Shown piece after piece: positions 1-8,420 of a stretch of DNA of 46,270 nt. The DNA comes from Spirochaetales bacterium (GTDB lineage Bacteria > Spirochaetota > Spirochaetia > SZUA-6 > DRHE01). Each line of letters starts with the position of its first letter. Position 1 is the stretch's first letter. The DNA lies in contig JAFGFV010000202.1 of NCBI GenBank assembly GCA_016930895.1, positions 1 to 46,270 of the forward strand, read 5' to 3'. Both the position numbers and the translations under genes were made by a program. The notes under the pieces are model-generated. The model saw nothing but the letters and a program-made list of their open reading frames with translations, ran no database searches and was not told the DNA's origin.

Positions 1-44
1 CGAGCGAAGGAAAGATACCCGGTGTGACCAAGTCGAGTTGGTAG
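1..44 (+). CDS. rpsN: 30S ribosomal protein S14, C-terminal end only
   Basis: The window opens inside a reading frame whose last 13 residues, [13 protein letters not shown], followed by TAG at 42-44, match the conserved C-terminus of S14 (family pattern GxIPGVxKxSW). S14 sits in the head of the 30S subunit. It lies immediately before rpsH, the normal spc-operon order. The stop codon is 11 nt before the rpsH ATG, and the rpsH ribosome-binding site overlaps this gene's end. The N-terminal part lies outside the window, so I cannot tell whether it is the zinc-binding short form. Confidence 0.9.
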   Translation, partial: SEGKIPGVTKSSW

Positions 45-55
45 GGAGAGTACGT

Positions 56-454
56 ATGAGTGTTACCGATCCGATTGCAGATATGCTGACCAAGATCAGG
101 AACGCCAGCATGGCCAAGTTCGAGAAGGTGGATATCCCTTCCTCGAAGCTCAAGGTCGAGATCGTCAAGATCCTGAAGAACGAGGGGTTCATCAAGACCT
201 TCAAGAAGATCACGCAGGACGGCAAGAACCAGATCCGGATCTTTCTGAAGTACAACGATGAGAACATCCCGGTTCTGCACGGAGTTCAGAGGCTGTCCAA
301 GCCCGGGCGGAGAGTGTACACCAGCTACAAGGGCATGCCTCGGGTCTTCAACGGGTACGGCACCCTGATCGTCACGACCTCCAGGGGAGTGATCACGGGC
401 AAGAAGGCAGCGGAACAGCGGATCGGCGGAGAGCTGATCTGCAGCGTCTGGTAG
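56..454 (+). CDS. rpsH: 30S ribosomal protein S8
   Basis: S8 binds 16S rRNA in the central domain and is an early assembly protein; in many bacteria it also represses its own operon. The 132-residue product begins [17 protein letters not shown] and ends with the conserved GGELICSVW, which is the usual S8 length and C-terminus. I chose the ATG at 56 because GGGAGAG lies just upstream at 44-50. An in-frame TTG at 38 would add six residues absent from S8 and overlap rpsN. It lies in the standard position between rpsN and rplF. Confidence 0.97.
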   Translation: MSVTDPIADMLTKIRNASMAKFEKVDIPSSKLKVEIVKILKNEGFIKTFKKITQDGKNQIRIFLKYNDENIPVLHGVQRLSKPGRRVYTSYKGMPRVFNGYGTLIVTTSRGVITGKKAAEQRIGGELICSVW

Positions 455-476
455 ACGGTCGCAGCGAGGTACTGGT

Positions 477-1016
477 ATGTCACGAATAGGAAAGATGCCG
501 ATCCCGATTCCCGAGGGAGTCAAGGTCACGGTGGAGGAGAATCGAATCACCGTGCAGGGGACCCGGGGGACGCTTTCGCAGGAATACAAGCCGCTGGTGG
601 AGTTCGACCTGCAGGAACAGCAGTGCATCGTCCGCCGCAAGGACGACAGCCGGCAGGCCAGGGCCATGCACGGCCTGTACCGCAAGCTGGTCCACAACAT
701 GGTCGTGGGCGTTTCCCAGGGCTTCACCCGGGTCCTCCTGGTGAATGGAGTCGGGTACCGGGCAGAAGTAAGGGACGGCGCCCTGGTCCTGAATCTCGGG
801 TATTCGAACCCCATCGAGTATCCCATTGAAGAGGGCATCACGATCAGCGTCGAAGGCAACAACCGCATCACGGTGACCGGCTCTAATCTGCAGAGAGTGG
901 GCCAGGTCGCGGCCGAGATCCGATCGTTGCGGCCGCCGGAGCCGTACAAGGGGAAGGGCATCCGCTACGAGAACGAGTTCGTGCGACGGAAGGTCGGCAA
1001 GACCGGCGTCAAGTAA
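477..1016 (+). CDS. rplF: 50S ribosomal protein L6
   Basis: L6 binds 23S rRNA near the factor-binding site of the large subunit. The 179-residue product starts MSRIGKMPIPIPEGVKV and carries the C-terminal L6 signature PEPYKGKGIRYENE around residues 152-165. Length and two-domain layout are those of bacterial L6. It follows rpsH by 22 nt, with a GAGG-type ribosome-binding site in the gap. Nothing unusual is visible. Confidence 0.97.
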   Translation: MSRIGKMPIPIPEGVKVTVEENRITVQGTRGTLSQEYKPLVEFDLQEQQCIVRRKDDSRQARAMHGLYRKLVHNMVVGVSQGFTRVLLVNGVGYRAEVRDGALVLNLGYSNPIEYPIEEGITISVEGNNRITVTGSNLQRVGQVAAEIRSLRPPEPYKGKGIRYENEFVRRKVGKTGVK

Positions 1017-1038
1017 GCTCTGGAAGAGGCACTGTGAG

Positions 1039-1398
1039 ATGAGCAGACTAGAGGACAAGATTCGACGCAGGGGCAGGAGAAAGGCCCATATCCGCAAGCG
1101 GCTGTTCGGGACCGCTGAGCGTCCGCGCATGACGGTGTTCAAGAGCGCGCGGTACCTCTACGTTCAGGTAATCGACGACACTCAAGGGCACACGCTCGCC
1201 TCCGTGTCGAATCTCGAGAAGGATCTCCGCAACGTCAAGGGCACCATCCCCGGCGGGCAGAAGCTGGGGGAGGTGATCGCCGAGCGACTGAAAGCGAAGA
1301 GCATCGGCCAGGTGGTGTTCGACCGCAACGGTTACGCCTACCACGGCGTGGTGAAGTCAATTGCCGATGGCGCACGCAAGGGCGGCGTCCGGTTTTAG
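1039..1398 (+). CDS. rplR: 50S ribosomal protein L18
   Basis: L18 binds 5S rRNA and anchors it on the large subunit. The 119-residue product has the basic N-terminal segment ([14 protein letters not shown]), the conserved [20 protein letters not shown] core, and the C-terminal [21 protein letters not shown], all typical of L18. It begins 22 nt after rplF with a GAAGAGG ribosome-binding site. It sits in the normal spc-operon position. Confidence 0.97.
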   Translation: MSRLEDKIRRRGRRKAHIRKRLFGTAERPRMTVFKSARYLYVQVIDDTQGHTLASVSNLEKDLRNVKGTIPGGQKLGEVIAERLKAKSIGQVVFDRNGYAYHGVVKSIADGARKGGVRF

Positions 1399-1407
1399 GG
1401 GGAGAAC

Positions 1408-1896
1408 TTGGAACAGGAACGGGAGTACGCAGAAAAGCTCGTGCGCTTGAATCGGATCGCCAAGGTCGTCAAGGGCGGACGCCGGTTCTCGTTTTCCGCA
1501 CTGTCGGTGGTGGGGGACAGGCACGGCCAGGTGGGGTACGGCTTCGGCAAGGCGAACTACGTGTCCGACGCCATCCGCAAGAGCCTGGACCGCGGCAAGA
1601 AGAATTTCGTACGGGTTCCCCTGAAGCGAACCACGATCCCGCACGAGGTGACCGGCAAGTTCAAGGGGGCCCGGGTGGTGCTCAAACCCGCTTCCCCCGG
1701 CACGGGAATCATCGCCGGCGGGCCGGTGCGGGCCGTCATGGAAGCGGCAGGAGTCAAGGACATCCTGAGCAAGTCACTGGGCTCGGAGAACTCGATGAAC
1801 ATCGTCAAGGCGGTGTTCAAGGCGATCGAACAGCTTATGGACGCCAAGGGCATGGCCGAGAGCCGCGGCAAGTCCCTGGCCGAGTTCTGGGGTTGA
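1408..1896 (+). CDS. rpsE: 30S ribosomal protein S5
   Basis: S5 acts in decoding accuracy at the mRNA entry side of the 30S subunit. The 162-residue product has the dsRNA-binding-like N-domain ([17 protein letters not shown] near residues 22-38) and the C-terminal ribosomal fold containing [19 protein letters not shown]. The start is TTG at 1408, preceded by a GGGGGAGA ribosome-binding site at 1397-1404. It starts 9 nt after rplR. Confidence 0.97.
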   Translation: MEQEREYAEKLVRLNRIAKVVKGGRRFSFSALSVVGDRHGQVGYGFGKANYVSDAIRKSLDRGKKNFVRVPLKRTTIPHEVTGKFKGARVVLKPASPGTGIIAGGPVRAVMEAAGVKDILSKSLGSENSMNIVKAVFKAIEQLMDAKGMAESRGKSLAEFWG

Positions 1897-1899
1897 GGA

Positions 1900-2283
1900 A
1901 TGAAGACTATACGCATTCGGCTGACGCGCAGCCCGATCGGGGCCAAGCCCGTTTTGCGCAGGACGGTGGCCGCCCTCGGCCTGCGGAAGGTCAACTCATC
2001 GGTGGTAGTGGAGGAGACTCCCGCGATCGAGGGGATGGTCAGGGCGGTCTCTCACCTGTTGGCGGTGGAAGAAGCGGAGTCGGGTGCCAGGCCGGCGGCC
2101 AGAGTGCCGCGCTCGCGCAAATCTGCCGCCGCGAAACCGGCGGCGGCCGCGAAGCCCGCGGCCAGGAAGCCCGCCGCGGCGGCCGCGAAGCCCGCGGCTC
2201 AGAAGCCCGCGGCGGCGGCCGCGAAGCCCGCGGCTCAGAAGCCCGCGGCTCAGAAGCCCGCGGCTCAGAAGCCGAAGGAGTAA
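1900..2283 (+). CDS. rpmD: 50S ribosomal protein L30 with a long Ala/Lys/Pro repeat tail
   Basis: Residues 1-58 are a normal L30 ([16 protein letters not shown], then [20 protein letters not shown] and a terminal helix). L30 is usually about 60 residues, but this protein has 127. The extra 65-70 residues are a low-complexity basic tail built of units such as AAAKPAA and AAQKPAA, encoded by near-perfect DNA repeats. It starts 3 nt after the rpsE stop and is followed by rplO. The tail resembles the Ala/Lys/Pro tail of rplQ in this window. I infer that it is disordered and exposed on the ribosome; its role is unknown. Confidence 0.93.
   Translation: MKTIRIRLTRSPIGAKPVLRRTVAALGLRKVNSSVVVEETPAIEGMVRAVSHLLAVEEAESGARPAARVPRSRKSAAAKPAAAAKPAARKPAAAAAKPAAQKPAAAAAKPAAQKPAAQKPAAQKPKE
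2127..2274 (+). repeat. GC-rich coding tandem repeat in the L30 tail
   Basis: A 33-bp unit appears twice (2175-2207 and 2208-2240, approximately), followed by about three copies of a 15-bp unit reading GCGGCTCAGAAGCCC. All units are multiples of 3, so copy-number change would alter tail length without shifting frame. This is a likely site of replication slippage and of assembly error. Confidence 0.8.
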
Positions 2284-2292
2284 TCCATCAAG

Positions 2293-2874
2293 ATGGAACA
2301 GTTCAACATCCGTAAACCCAAGGGAGCAACCCGGCGCAAGAAGGTGGTTGGCCGGGGCGCCGGCTCGGGGCGCGGTTCGACCGCAACCCGCGGCTCGAAG
2401 GGGCAGAACTCCCGCTCCGGCGGGAGCTCACGCATCGGCTTCGAAGGGGGGCAGATGCCCCTGTATCGCCGGATTGCCCGCCGGGGCTTCTCCAACTACC
2501 CGTTCAAGACGGAGTACACGACCGTCGACGTGAAAGCCCTCGAGGTCTTCTCTGACGGGGATACCGTGAACAAGGAGGCTCTCGTGGACCGGAAGATAAT
2601 CCGGCGGCGGGCAGGCCTGATCAAGATCCTCGGCAACGGTGCCCTTTCACGGAAGCTCGTGGTGGACGTGGACAAGGTCACCGCGGGGGCCAGAAAAGCC
2701 ATCGAGGCGGCGGGCGGCACCGTCGCAGGTGCGGCCGCGGCCAGTGGCAGGCCGGCAGCCCGCCCTCCGGCCGGCCAGGTCCAGGCGGGGCAGAAGGAGC
2801 CGGGCGGCCAGGGGCCCGCGGCGAACAAGCCGGAGCCGGAGGCGCCGGCTGCGGATACGACGCCTAAGGAATAA
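2293..2874 (+). CDS. rplO: 50S ribosomal protein L15 with C-terminal extension
   Basis: L15 is a late-assembly protein of the large subunit. The N-terminal glycine/arginine-rich region (GRGAGSGRGSTATRGSKGQ) and the C-terminal L15 fold, ending near VTAGARKAIEAAGG, are both present. Bacterial L15 is normally about 145 residues; this one has 193. The extra 45-50 residues are rich in Ala, Pro, Gly, Gln and Glu and end EAPAADTTPKE. Unlike the L30 and L17 tails it is not strongly basic. The ATG at 2293 has an AAGGAG site about 12 nt upstream, at the rpmD stop. Confidence 0.95.
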   Translation: MEQFNIRKPKGATRRKKVVGRGAGSGRGSTATRGSKGQNSRSGGSSRIGFEGGQMPLYRRIARRGFSNYPFKTEYTTVDVKALEVFSDGDTVNKEALVDRKIIRRRAGLIKILGNGALSRKLVVDVDKVTAGARKAIEAAGGTVAGAAAASGRPAARPPAGQVQAGQKEPGGQGPAANKPEPEAPAADTTPKE

Positions 2875-2879
2875 CCGAC

Positions 2880-4208
2880 ATGGCGAGCAATCCCCTCGTT
2901 AACATATTCCGTGTCAAGGATCTGCGGGACCGCATCCTGTTCACGATCTTCATGCTGTTCATTTTCCGGCTGGGGGCCAACATTCCCATTCCGGGGGTCA
3001 ACATCAACGCCCTCAAGATGTACATGACCGCCCAGGAGGCGGCCGGGACCGTGGGCATCACCGACTACCTGGATTTCTTTGCCGGAGGGGCTTTCAAGAA
3101 TTTCTCGATCTTCATGCTGGGGATCATGCCGTACATCTCCATGTCGATCATCATGCAGCTGCTGACCCTCGTGTTCCCCAAGCTGAAGAAGATCCAAGAG
3201 GAGGAAGGGGGCCGCAAGAAGATCCATCGCTACACCCGGATCGGGACGATTGCGGTGTGCCTGGTCCAGGGATTCGCTGTCACCAACTACATCGACAGCG
3301 TTCCGGACGCCATCACGATCAGCAAGATGGCCTACACCCTGATCGCTCTGCTCACCGTGACTGCGGGCACGGTCTTCCTCATGTGGATGGGGGAACAGAT
3401 CACCCAGCGCGGGATCGGAAACGGGATCTCGCTGCTGATCTTCGCCGGGATCGTGACGAGGATTCCGTATGCGCTGTACTCCATCGTCGAGCAGGTCCAG
3501 CGGCGCGAGCTCAATCCCGTGTTCGTGATCGTCGTGCTGATCATGTTCGTGGTCGTGGTGGCGCTGGTGGTGTACGAGCAGCAAGGGCAGCGCAAGATAC
3601 CCGTGCACTATGCCAAGAGGGTCATCGGGCGCAAGATCTACGGGGCGCAGAACACGTACCTTCCCTTCAAGATCAACCCCTCCGGGGTCATTCCGGTGAT
3701 ATTCGCTTCGTCGATCCTGGTGTTCCCGCTGCAGATCGCCGGAAACCTGGCGGCCAACCCTTCGTTCGCCTGGCTGGGCAGGTTCGCCTCGTGGCTGCGT
3801 CCCAACGGCGTGCCGTACGTGGTGGCGTACACGTTACTCATCATTTTCTTCGCGTACTTCTACACGCAGGTGACGCTGAACCCCGTGGAGATCTCCAAGA
3901 ACATCAAGGACAACGGGGGGTCGATTCCGGGAATCCGCTCGGAAAAGATGGAAGAGTATTTTACCCGCATCCTCAACAGGATCATTCTGCCGGGGTCTCT
4001 GTTCCTGGCGTTCATCGCGGTGATTCCCACCATCGTCCAGACTTGGTTCAATTTTCCTCAGGATGTGGCCCTCCTGATGGGTGGGACCTCGCTCCTGATC
4101 ATGGTGGGAGTGGACTTGGACCTGATGAGCCAAATCGAGGCGCACCTGCGCATGCATCATCAGGACGGAATCGTGCGCAAGGGCCGGATTCGCTCGCGGA
4201 ACCTATAG
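2880..4208 (+). CDS. secY: Protein translocase channel subunit SecY
   Basis: SecY forms the conducting channel of the Sec translocon in the inner membrane with SecE and SecG. The 442-residue product shows about ten hydrophobic segments and SecY signatures such as [16 protein letters not shown], the plug/TM2 region [13 protein letters not shown], and the cytoplasmic loop [14 protein letters not shown]. It starts 5 nt after rplO, with AAGGAA as ribosome-binding site. In many bacteria adk, map and infA follow secY, but here rpmJ follows directly and adk lies at 45.3-45.9 kb. Confidence 0.97.
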   Translation: MASNPLVNIFRVKDLRDRILFTIFMLFIFRLGANIPIPGVNINALKMYMTAQEAAGTVGITDYLDFFAGGAFKNFSIFMLGIMPYISMSIIMQLLTLVFPKLKKIQEEEGGRKKIHRYTRIGTIAVCLVQGFAVTNYIDSVPDAITISKMAYTLIALLTVTAGTVFLMWMGEQITQRGIGNGISLLIFAGIVTRIPYALYSIVEQVQRRELNPVFVIVVLIMFVVVVALVVYEQQGQRKIPVHYAKRVIGRKIYGAQNTYLPFKINPSGVIPVIFASSILVFPLQIAGNLAANPSFAWLGRFASWLRPNGVPYVVAYTLLIIFFAYFYTQVTLNPVEISKNIKDNGGSIPGIRSEKMEEYFTRILNRIILPGSLFLAFIAVIPTIVQTWFNFPQDVALLMGGTSLLIMVGVDLDLMSQIEAHLRMHHQDGIVRKGRIRSRNL

Positions 4209-4233
4209 CCGAGCGAGCGCAAGGAGAGTCGTC

Positions 4234-4347
4234 ATGAAAGTGAGAGTGAGCGTCAAGCCCATCTGCGACAAATGCAAGATCATTCGACGCAGGGGCGTTG
4301 TGCGCATTATTTGTGAGAACCCGAAACACAAGCAGCGGCAAAGGTAG
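4234..4347 (+). CDS. rpmJ: 50S ribosomal protein L36
   Basis: This 37-residue zinc-binding ribosomal protein reads [20 protein letters not shown], followed by [17 protein letters not shown]. The four zinc ligands are C11, C14, C27 and H32, the classical L36 C-x2-C-x12-C-x4-H pattern. AAGGAGAG at 4221-4228 is the ribosome-binding site for the ATG at 4234. It lies between secY and rpsM, as in most bacteria. Having all zinc ligands makes it the zinc-dependent C+ form. Confidence 0.96.
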   Translation: MKVRVSVKPICDKCKIIRRRGVVRIICENPKHKQRQR

Positions 4348-4356
4348 GAGTGTAGC

Positions 4357-4728
4357 ATGGCCCGAATTGCAGGAGTCGATCTGCCGAACAAGCACGTGGA
4401 CATCGCGCTCACGTACATCTACGGATTGGGGCGGTCTTCCGCCGCTGCGATCTGCAAAGCCGCCGGGATAGATCCGGACAGACGCATCAACGATCTCTCC
4501 TCCGAGGAGATCAATACGCTACGGAAGATCATCGAGAACGACTACAAGGTCGAGGGACGGCTACGCACGGAGGTGTCCTTGAACATCAAGCGCCTCATGG
4601 ACATTGGCTGCTATCGGGGCCTGCGGCACCGCAAGGGGCTGCCGGTGAGGGGCCAGCGGACGCGAACCAACGCCCGCACCCGAAAGGGGAAACGGAAGAC
4701 CGTCGCCGGGAAGCGGCGGGCCAAGTAG
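4357..4728 (+). CDS. rpsM: 30S ribosomal protein S13
   Basis: S13 sits at the top of the 30S head and contacts the P-site tRNA and the large subunit. The 123-residue product starts [20 protein letters not shown] and ends in the basic tail [19 protein letters not shown] typical of S13. It begins 9 nt after rpmJ with AGGAG as ribosome-binding site and opens the alpha-operon order rpsM-rpsK-rpsD-rpoA-rplQ. Confidence 0.97.
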   Translation: MARIAGVDLPNKHVDIALTYIYGLGRSSAAAICKAAGIDPDRRINDLSSEEINTLRKIIENDYKVEGRLRTEVSLNIKRLMDIGCYRGLRHRKGLPVRGQRTRTNARTRKGKRKTVAGKRRAK

Positions 4729-4770
4729 GATCGCCAGAGCGACATGCAGTTCGCGGGGAGGCATTAGGAC

Positions 4771-5154
4771 GTGGCAAAGAGCAAGGGAAAACGGGAAAAG
4801 AAGAAGAATATTGCTGAAGGCAACGTGTACATCCAGGCGACCTTCAACAATACGATAGTGACCGTGACGGACCGGATGGGCAACGCGCTCTCATGGGCGT
4901 CGGCGGGGTCCCTGGGTTTCAAGGGGGCCAAGAAGTCGACCCCGTATGCGGCCCAGACTACGGCAGAGGCGGCGGCGAGCAAGGCCAAGGAGTACGGCCT
5001 GGCCGAAGTGAACGTCTATGTCAAGGGGCCGGGGGTCGGCGGAGAGTCCGCGATTCGGGCCCTGGGCGCGCTCGGCCTGCGGGTCCGGGCGATCCAGGAT
5101 GTCACGCCGATCCCGCACAACGGTTGCCGGCCTCAGAAAAAGCGCCGGGTATAA
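4771..5154 (+). CDS. rpsK: 30S ribosomal protein S11
   Basis: S11 lies on the 30S platform near the mRNA exit. The 127-residue product contains the conserved [31 protein letters not shown] and terminal [15 protein letters not shown]. The start is GTG at 4771, with GGGGAGG about 10 nt upstream. It follows rpsM by 42 nt. No departures from the family are apparent. Confidence 0.97.
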   Translation: MAKSKGKREKKKNIAEGNVYIQATFNNTIVTVTDRMGNALSWASAGSLGFKGAKKSTPYAAQTTAEAAASKAKEYGLAEVNVYVKGPGVGGESAIRALGALGLRVRAIQDVTPIPHNGCRPQKKRRV

Positions 5155-5170
5155 ACGGGTGGAGGGTTGA

Positions 5171-5806
5171 ATGGGACGTTACGTTGGTCCTCAGTGCCGG
5201 CTTTGTCGGGCCGAAGAGACGAAACTGTATCTAAAGGGCGAGCGCTGCAAGAGCGACAAGTGCCCGATCACCAAGCGCCGCGGTAAGCCCGGGCGCAGCA
5301 TGCGGTCGCGGCCCAAGAAGGTATCGGACTACGGTATCCAGCTTCGGGAAAAGCAGAAGGTCAAGCGGATGTACGGGATGCTGGAGAAGCAGTTCCGGCT
5401 GTTCTTCGAGAAGGCATCACGCGCCAAGGGCATCACGGGCGAGGCGCTGATCGTCATGCTCGAGCGGCGTCTGGACAACATGGTGTACCGCATGCACTTC
5501 GCGGGCTCGAGGAAGCAGGCAAGGCAGCTGGTGGCTCACGGTCACGTTCATGTCAATAGTCGGCGCGTTACGATCCCCTCCTATCTAGTCAAGGACGGGG
5601 ACGAGGTGGAGATACGCGAAAACAGCAAGAAGATGACGGGAGTCAAGGAAGCTCTCAAGGAGTACTCCCGCTCGGGGGTCGTGCCCTGGCTGGAGGTGGA
5701 TGCCGACCGCATGTGGGGAAAGGTGAGAGCCATTCCGCGGCGGGCCGACATCACCGATCTGGCAGACGTGCAGGAGCAGCTGATCGTCGAGCTTTACTCT
5801 AAGTAA
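5171..5806 (+). CDS. rpsD: 30S ribosomal protein S4 (zinc-binding form)
   Basis: S4 is a primary 16S rRNA-binding protein that nucleates 30S assembly and in many species represses the alpha operon. The 211-residue product has the N-terminal zinc motif with cysteines in CRLC and CKSDKC, followed by PITKRRGKPG, and an S4 RNA-binding domain around residues 100-160 (LERRLDNMVYRMHFA...ARQLVAHGHVHVNSRRV). The ATG at 5171 has a GGAGGG site 4-9 nt upstream. It ends 9 nt before rpoA. Confidence 0.97.
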   Translation: MGRYVGPQCRLCRAEETKLYLKGERCKSDKCPITKRRGKPGRSMRSRPKKVSDYGIQLREKQKVKRMYGMLEKQFRLFFEKASRAKGITGEALIVMLERRLDNMVYRMHFAGSRKQARQLVAHGHVHVNSRRVTIPSYLVKDGDEVEIRENSKKMTGVKEALKEYSRSGVVPWLEVDADRMWGKVRAIPRRADITDLADVQEQLIVELYSK

Positions 5807-5815
5807 GGAGTAAGC

Positions 5816-6925
5816 ATGGCAAGGAAAAACCTACTGAAGGGCTTCAAGCGCCCTAAGGGAATCACCTTCGAGCACGCGGAAGCGGACAAGAACTACGGCA
5901 GGTTCATCGCCTACCCGTTCGAGCGCGGCTACGGGGTGACAATGGGCAACACTCTGAGGAGAATCCTTCTGTCCTCGATTCAGGGATACGCCATCAGTGC
6001 GATCCGGATCACCAGCTACGGTGACGACGGGGCACCGAAGGTCATCACCAGCGAGTACGAGGCGGTCCCTCACGTCGCGGAGGACACGCTGGATGTGATC
6101 AACAACCTCAAGCAGGTCAAGCTGCTCATGCCCGGCGGAGAGGAAGAAAAGGTCATCGTGGTGGCGGCGAAGGGGCCGAAGTCGTTGACCGCCGCCGACC
6201 TGCAGACGGACGATACCCTGACGATCATCAACAAGGACTTGCCGATCGCCACCCTCATGGACAAGGCAAACCTCGAGTTGGAGATACAGATAGACCTGGG
6301 CAGAGGGTACGTGCCTTCCGAGCGCAGCGAGAAGTACGTCGAGGTGGTGGGGACCATCCCCGTGGATGCCGTGTTCTCCCCGGTGACCAAGGTCAAGTAC
6401 GCCGTCGAGAATACCCGGGTGGGGCAGCGGACGGACTACGACAAGCTGGTCCTGGAGGTCTGGACCGACGGGACCCTGCCCCCGGAGGACGCACTGGCCG
6501 AGGCTGCGAAGATTGCGAAGGATCATTTGACGATCTTCATCAACTTCGACGAAGAAGCCTCGGAAGACGATGGGGAACTGGACGAAGAGGAGGCGCGGGT
6601 CCGCGCTCTGCTGGATACGCCGGTGGAGGAATTGGAGCTGTCGGTGCGGTCGAGCAATTGCCTGCGCAACGCGAACATCCGCACCATTGGTGACCTGACG
6701 CGCAGGACCGAAGAGGAGATCGCGAAGACCCGGAACTTCGGCAAGAAGTCTCTTCAGGAGATCAAGGAGAAGCTGCGGGACCGCAGTCTCTCGCTGGGGA
6801 TGAAAGACTACAGCGTCCTCAAGAAGATGGCGAGCCTGGAAGTCAGGGTTGCCGAGGCGGAACAGGACGCCGACGAAGTCCGGGAAGCTGCCGAGGAACA
6901 AGAGGAACCTTCCGATGAGACATAG
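5816..6925 (+). CDS. rpoA: DNA-directed RNA polymerase alpha subunit
   Basis: Alpha dimerises to start RNA polymerase assembly; its C-terminal domain contacts UP elements and activators. The 369-residue product has the N-terminal assembly domain (FERGYGVTMGNTLRRILLSS) and the C-terminal domain (LELSVRSSNCLRNANIRTIG). It is longer than the roughly 330-350 residues typical of the family. The excess comes from a very acidic linker (ASEDDGELDEEEA) and an acidic tail ending EEQEEPSDET. It overlaps the rplQ start by 11 nt, suggesting translational coupling. Confidence 0.97.
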   Translation: MARKNLLKGFKRPKGITFEHAEADKNYGRFIAYPFERGYGVTMGNTLRRILLSSIQGYAISAIRITSYGDDGAPKVITSEYEAVPHVAEDTLDVINNLKQVKLLMPGGEEEKVIVVAAKGPKSLTAADLQTDDTLTIINKDLPIATLMDKANLELEIQIDLGRGYVPSERSEKYVEVVGTIPVDAVFSPVTKVKYAVENTRVGQRTDYDKLVLEVWTDGTLPPEDALAEAAKIAKDHLTIFINFDEEASEDDGELDEEEARVRALLDTPVEELELSVRSSNCLRNANIRTIGDLTRRTEEEIAKTRNFGKKSLQEIKEKLRDRSLSLGMKDYSVLKKMASLEVRVAEAEQDADEVREAAEEQEEPSDET

Positions 6926-7688
6926 GATGGGCTTCAACAAGCTGAGCAGGAACGTCAGCCACCGCCAGGCTCTGTATCGAAGCATGGCGACCGCGTTGTT
7001 CAAGTACGAGCGCATCAAGACGACCAAGCCTAAGGCCAAAGAGATCCGTCGGGTTGCGGAGAAGATGATCAGCCGGGCTCGGACGGACTCGGTGCACAAT
7101 CGTCGGATCATCGGCAAAAGGATCAAGGACAAGGCCGTGCTGGCCAAGCTGTTCACGGACATCGGGCCGCGCTTCGAGAGCCGCCCGGGCGGGTACACTC
7201 GGATTCTCAAGCTGGGACCCCGGTACGGGGATGCCTCGGAGATGGTGCTGCTGGAGCTGGTGGAGCGGACCGAGGCCGCGCCGCGCCGGCGCCACCGGAA
7301 GGAAGCCGCCAAGGCCGAGGCGGGGCAGTCGGCTCAGGCTGCCGACTCCAGCGCCGAGGGGAAGTCCGACGCGCCGGCCGCGAAGTCCGGCGCGCCAGCC
7401 GCGAAGTCCGCTGCCAAGAAGGCGGCGCCCAAGAAGCCTGCGGCCAAGAAAGCCGGTGCCGCAGCCGCGAAAGCCGGTGCGCCAGCCGCGAAGTCCGCTG
7501 CCAAGAAGGCGGCGGCCGAAAAGCCGGCCCCGGCGAAGTCAGCGGCCAAGAAGCCAGCCGCAGCCAAGACCACGGCGCAGGCCGGTGCAGAACAGACCGT
7601 CGAGACTCCACCCGAGCAGCCCCAGGCAGCGGAGTCCTCGAGTCCCGAGGCCGGGGCTGCGGAGACCGGCGTTAGCGAGGAGAGCTAG
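6915..7688 (+). CDS. rplQ: 50S ribosomal protein L17 with long Lys/Ala/Pro tail
   Basis: Residues 1-118 or so are canonical L17 (MRHRMGFNKLSRNVSHRQAL, then FKYERIKTTKPKAKEIR and GGYTRILKLGPRYGDA). L17 normally ends near residue 120-130, but this protein has 257. The extra half is a histone-H1-like low-complexity tail of KSAAKKAA, KKPAAKKAG and similar units, turning acidic in the last 40 residues. I chose the ATG at 6915 because the upstream frame encodes rpoA in another phase and lacks L17 similarity. This is the last gene of the ribosomal cluster. Confidence 0.93.
   Translation: MRHRMGFNKLSRNVSHRQALYRSMATALFKYERIKTTKPKAKEIRRVAEKMISRARTDSVHNRRIIGKRIKDKAVLAKLFTDIGPRFESRPGGYTRILKLGPRYGDASEMVLLELVERTEAAPRRRHRKEAAKAEAGQSAQAADSSAEGKSDAPAAKSGAPAAKSAAKKAAPKKPAAKKAGAAAAKAGAPAAKSAAKKAAAEKPAPAKSAAKKPAAAKTTAQAGAEQTVETPPEQPQAAESSSPEAGAAETGVSEES
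7392..7514 (+). repeat. Direct repeat in the L17 tail
   Basis: A perfect 36-bp direct repeat occupies 7392-7427 and 7479-7514, 87 bp apart (29 codons). It encodes the unit APAAKSAAKKAA. The spacing preserves frame, so recombination or slippage would shorten or lengthen the tail by whole codons. Confidence 0.85.
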
Positions 7689-7706
7689 CCCCAGACGGCG
7701 AGCTGT

Positions 7707-8336
7707 GTGTTTGCAGTGAACTCCGGAACGAACGGGGGAGACGCCTGGCTGGAACGCGCGGTGTCTCCCCCGTTGCTCTTTCTGGCGGGCATGGCGGTGG
7801 TGCCAGCCTTCCTGCTCCAGTACCGGATGGACATACGGGCGGGGCAGGTGGTGGTGTTTTTCGCTCTCGCGATGCTGACCGGGACGTCGAAGAGACTCAG
7901 GCTCCTGTGGACCGTCCTGGTCCTGCTCGGTTCGACCGTGGTCTTCAATCTCCTCACCCCTTTTGGTCGGGTTCTGCTGGAATTGGGTCCGCTCGCCGTA
8001 ACGCAGGGCGCGCTCGGCACGGGGCTCTCCAAGGGGCTGAGCTTGACAGGGTTGATGCTGTTGTCGCGCCTGTGCGTGCGGCGATCGGTGGTCCTGCCGG
8101 GCTTGCCCGGACTGTACGTGTCGGCAACGCTGTCGAGCCTCAACAGGTTGCTCGAAGCACCTCGTCGCGTCGCGGAAGGTGGGCTGCTGCGCCATCTCGA
8201 TGAGCTGTTGGCGTCGGTCTTCCGGTACACGGGTGCCCCGCCTGCTCGTCGCAGCGAATCGTCCCGGGCGGCAGCGGTGGTGGCGGCGGCCCTCTTCGTG
8301 GGAGCAAACTGGGGCCTCGTATTTTTCCCTGCCTGA
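7707..8336 (+). CDS. Uncharacterised integral membrane protein
   Basis: The product has 209 residues if translation starts at GTG 7707; in-frame alternatives are GTG 7761 and ATG 7791. Hydrophobic segments lie near residues 21-38, 48-60, 67-82 and 108-120, with a short C-terminal one near 190-207. An amphipathic basic stretch follows the fourth segment. The pattern of a polytopic protein with a basic loop loosely recalls ECF-transporter T subunits, but I see no decisive motif, so that is only a suggestion. It lies between rplQ and the large acidic membrane protein. A strong hairpin sits inside its first codons and may terminate the ribosomal operon. Confidence 0.6.
   Translation: MFAVNSGTNGGDAWLERAVSPPLLFLAGMAVVPAFLLQYRMDIRAGQVVVFFALAMLTGTSKRLRLLWTVLVLLGSTVVFNLLTPFGRVLLELGPLAVTQGALGTGLSKGLSLTGLMLLSRLCVRRSVVLPGLPGLYVSATLSSLNRLLEAPRRVAEGGLLRHLDELLASVFRYTGAPPARRSESSRAAAVVAAALFVGANWGLVFFPA
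7731..7774 (+). terminator. Perfect 12-bp hairpin after rplQ, possible terminator
   Basis: AACGGGGGAGAC (7731-7742) and GTCTCCCCCGTT (7763-7774) form a perfect 12-bp stem with a 20-nt loop. It lies 43 nt after the rplQ stop. The following bases GCTCTTTCTGG are only partly T-rich, so intrinsic termination would be weak. If functional it would end the ribosomal operon, and translation of the next gene would have to begin in or after the hairpin. Confidence 0.45.
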
Positions 8337-8342
8337 CGCCTA

Positions 8343-8370
8343 TTGGGTGCTCAAGGAAGGCCGATATATA
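8343..8370 (+). promoter_or_regulatory. Candidate promoter for the acidic membrane protein gene
   Basis: The 85-bp gap before the gene at 8421 is markedly AT-richer than its surroundings. TTGGGT (8343-8348) and TATATA (8365-8370), 16 nt apart, fit a sigma70-type promoter; TATAGA around 8388 is an alternative -10. AGGGAG at 8403-8408 serves as ribosome-binding site for ATG 8421. Confidence 0.35.
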
Positions 8371-8420
8371 TTGTGATGAGAGATAGTATAGAGTAGAGTG
8401 CCAGGGAGTAATATGTACTC

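Noticed and set aside
38..55. Upstream TTG start for rpsH
   Set aside because: It would overlap the rpsN stop and add six residues not found in S8; the ribosome-binding site fits ATG 56.
2127..2274. CRISPR array
   Set aside because: The repeats are in frame within the L30 tail, contiguous, and lack unique spacers. The L17 and acidic-protein repeats are rejected for the same reason.
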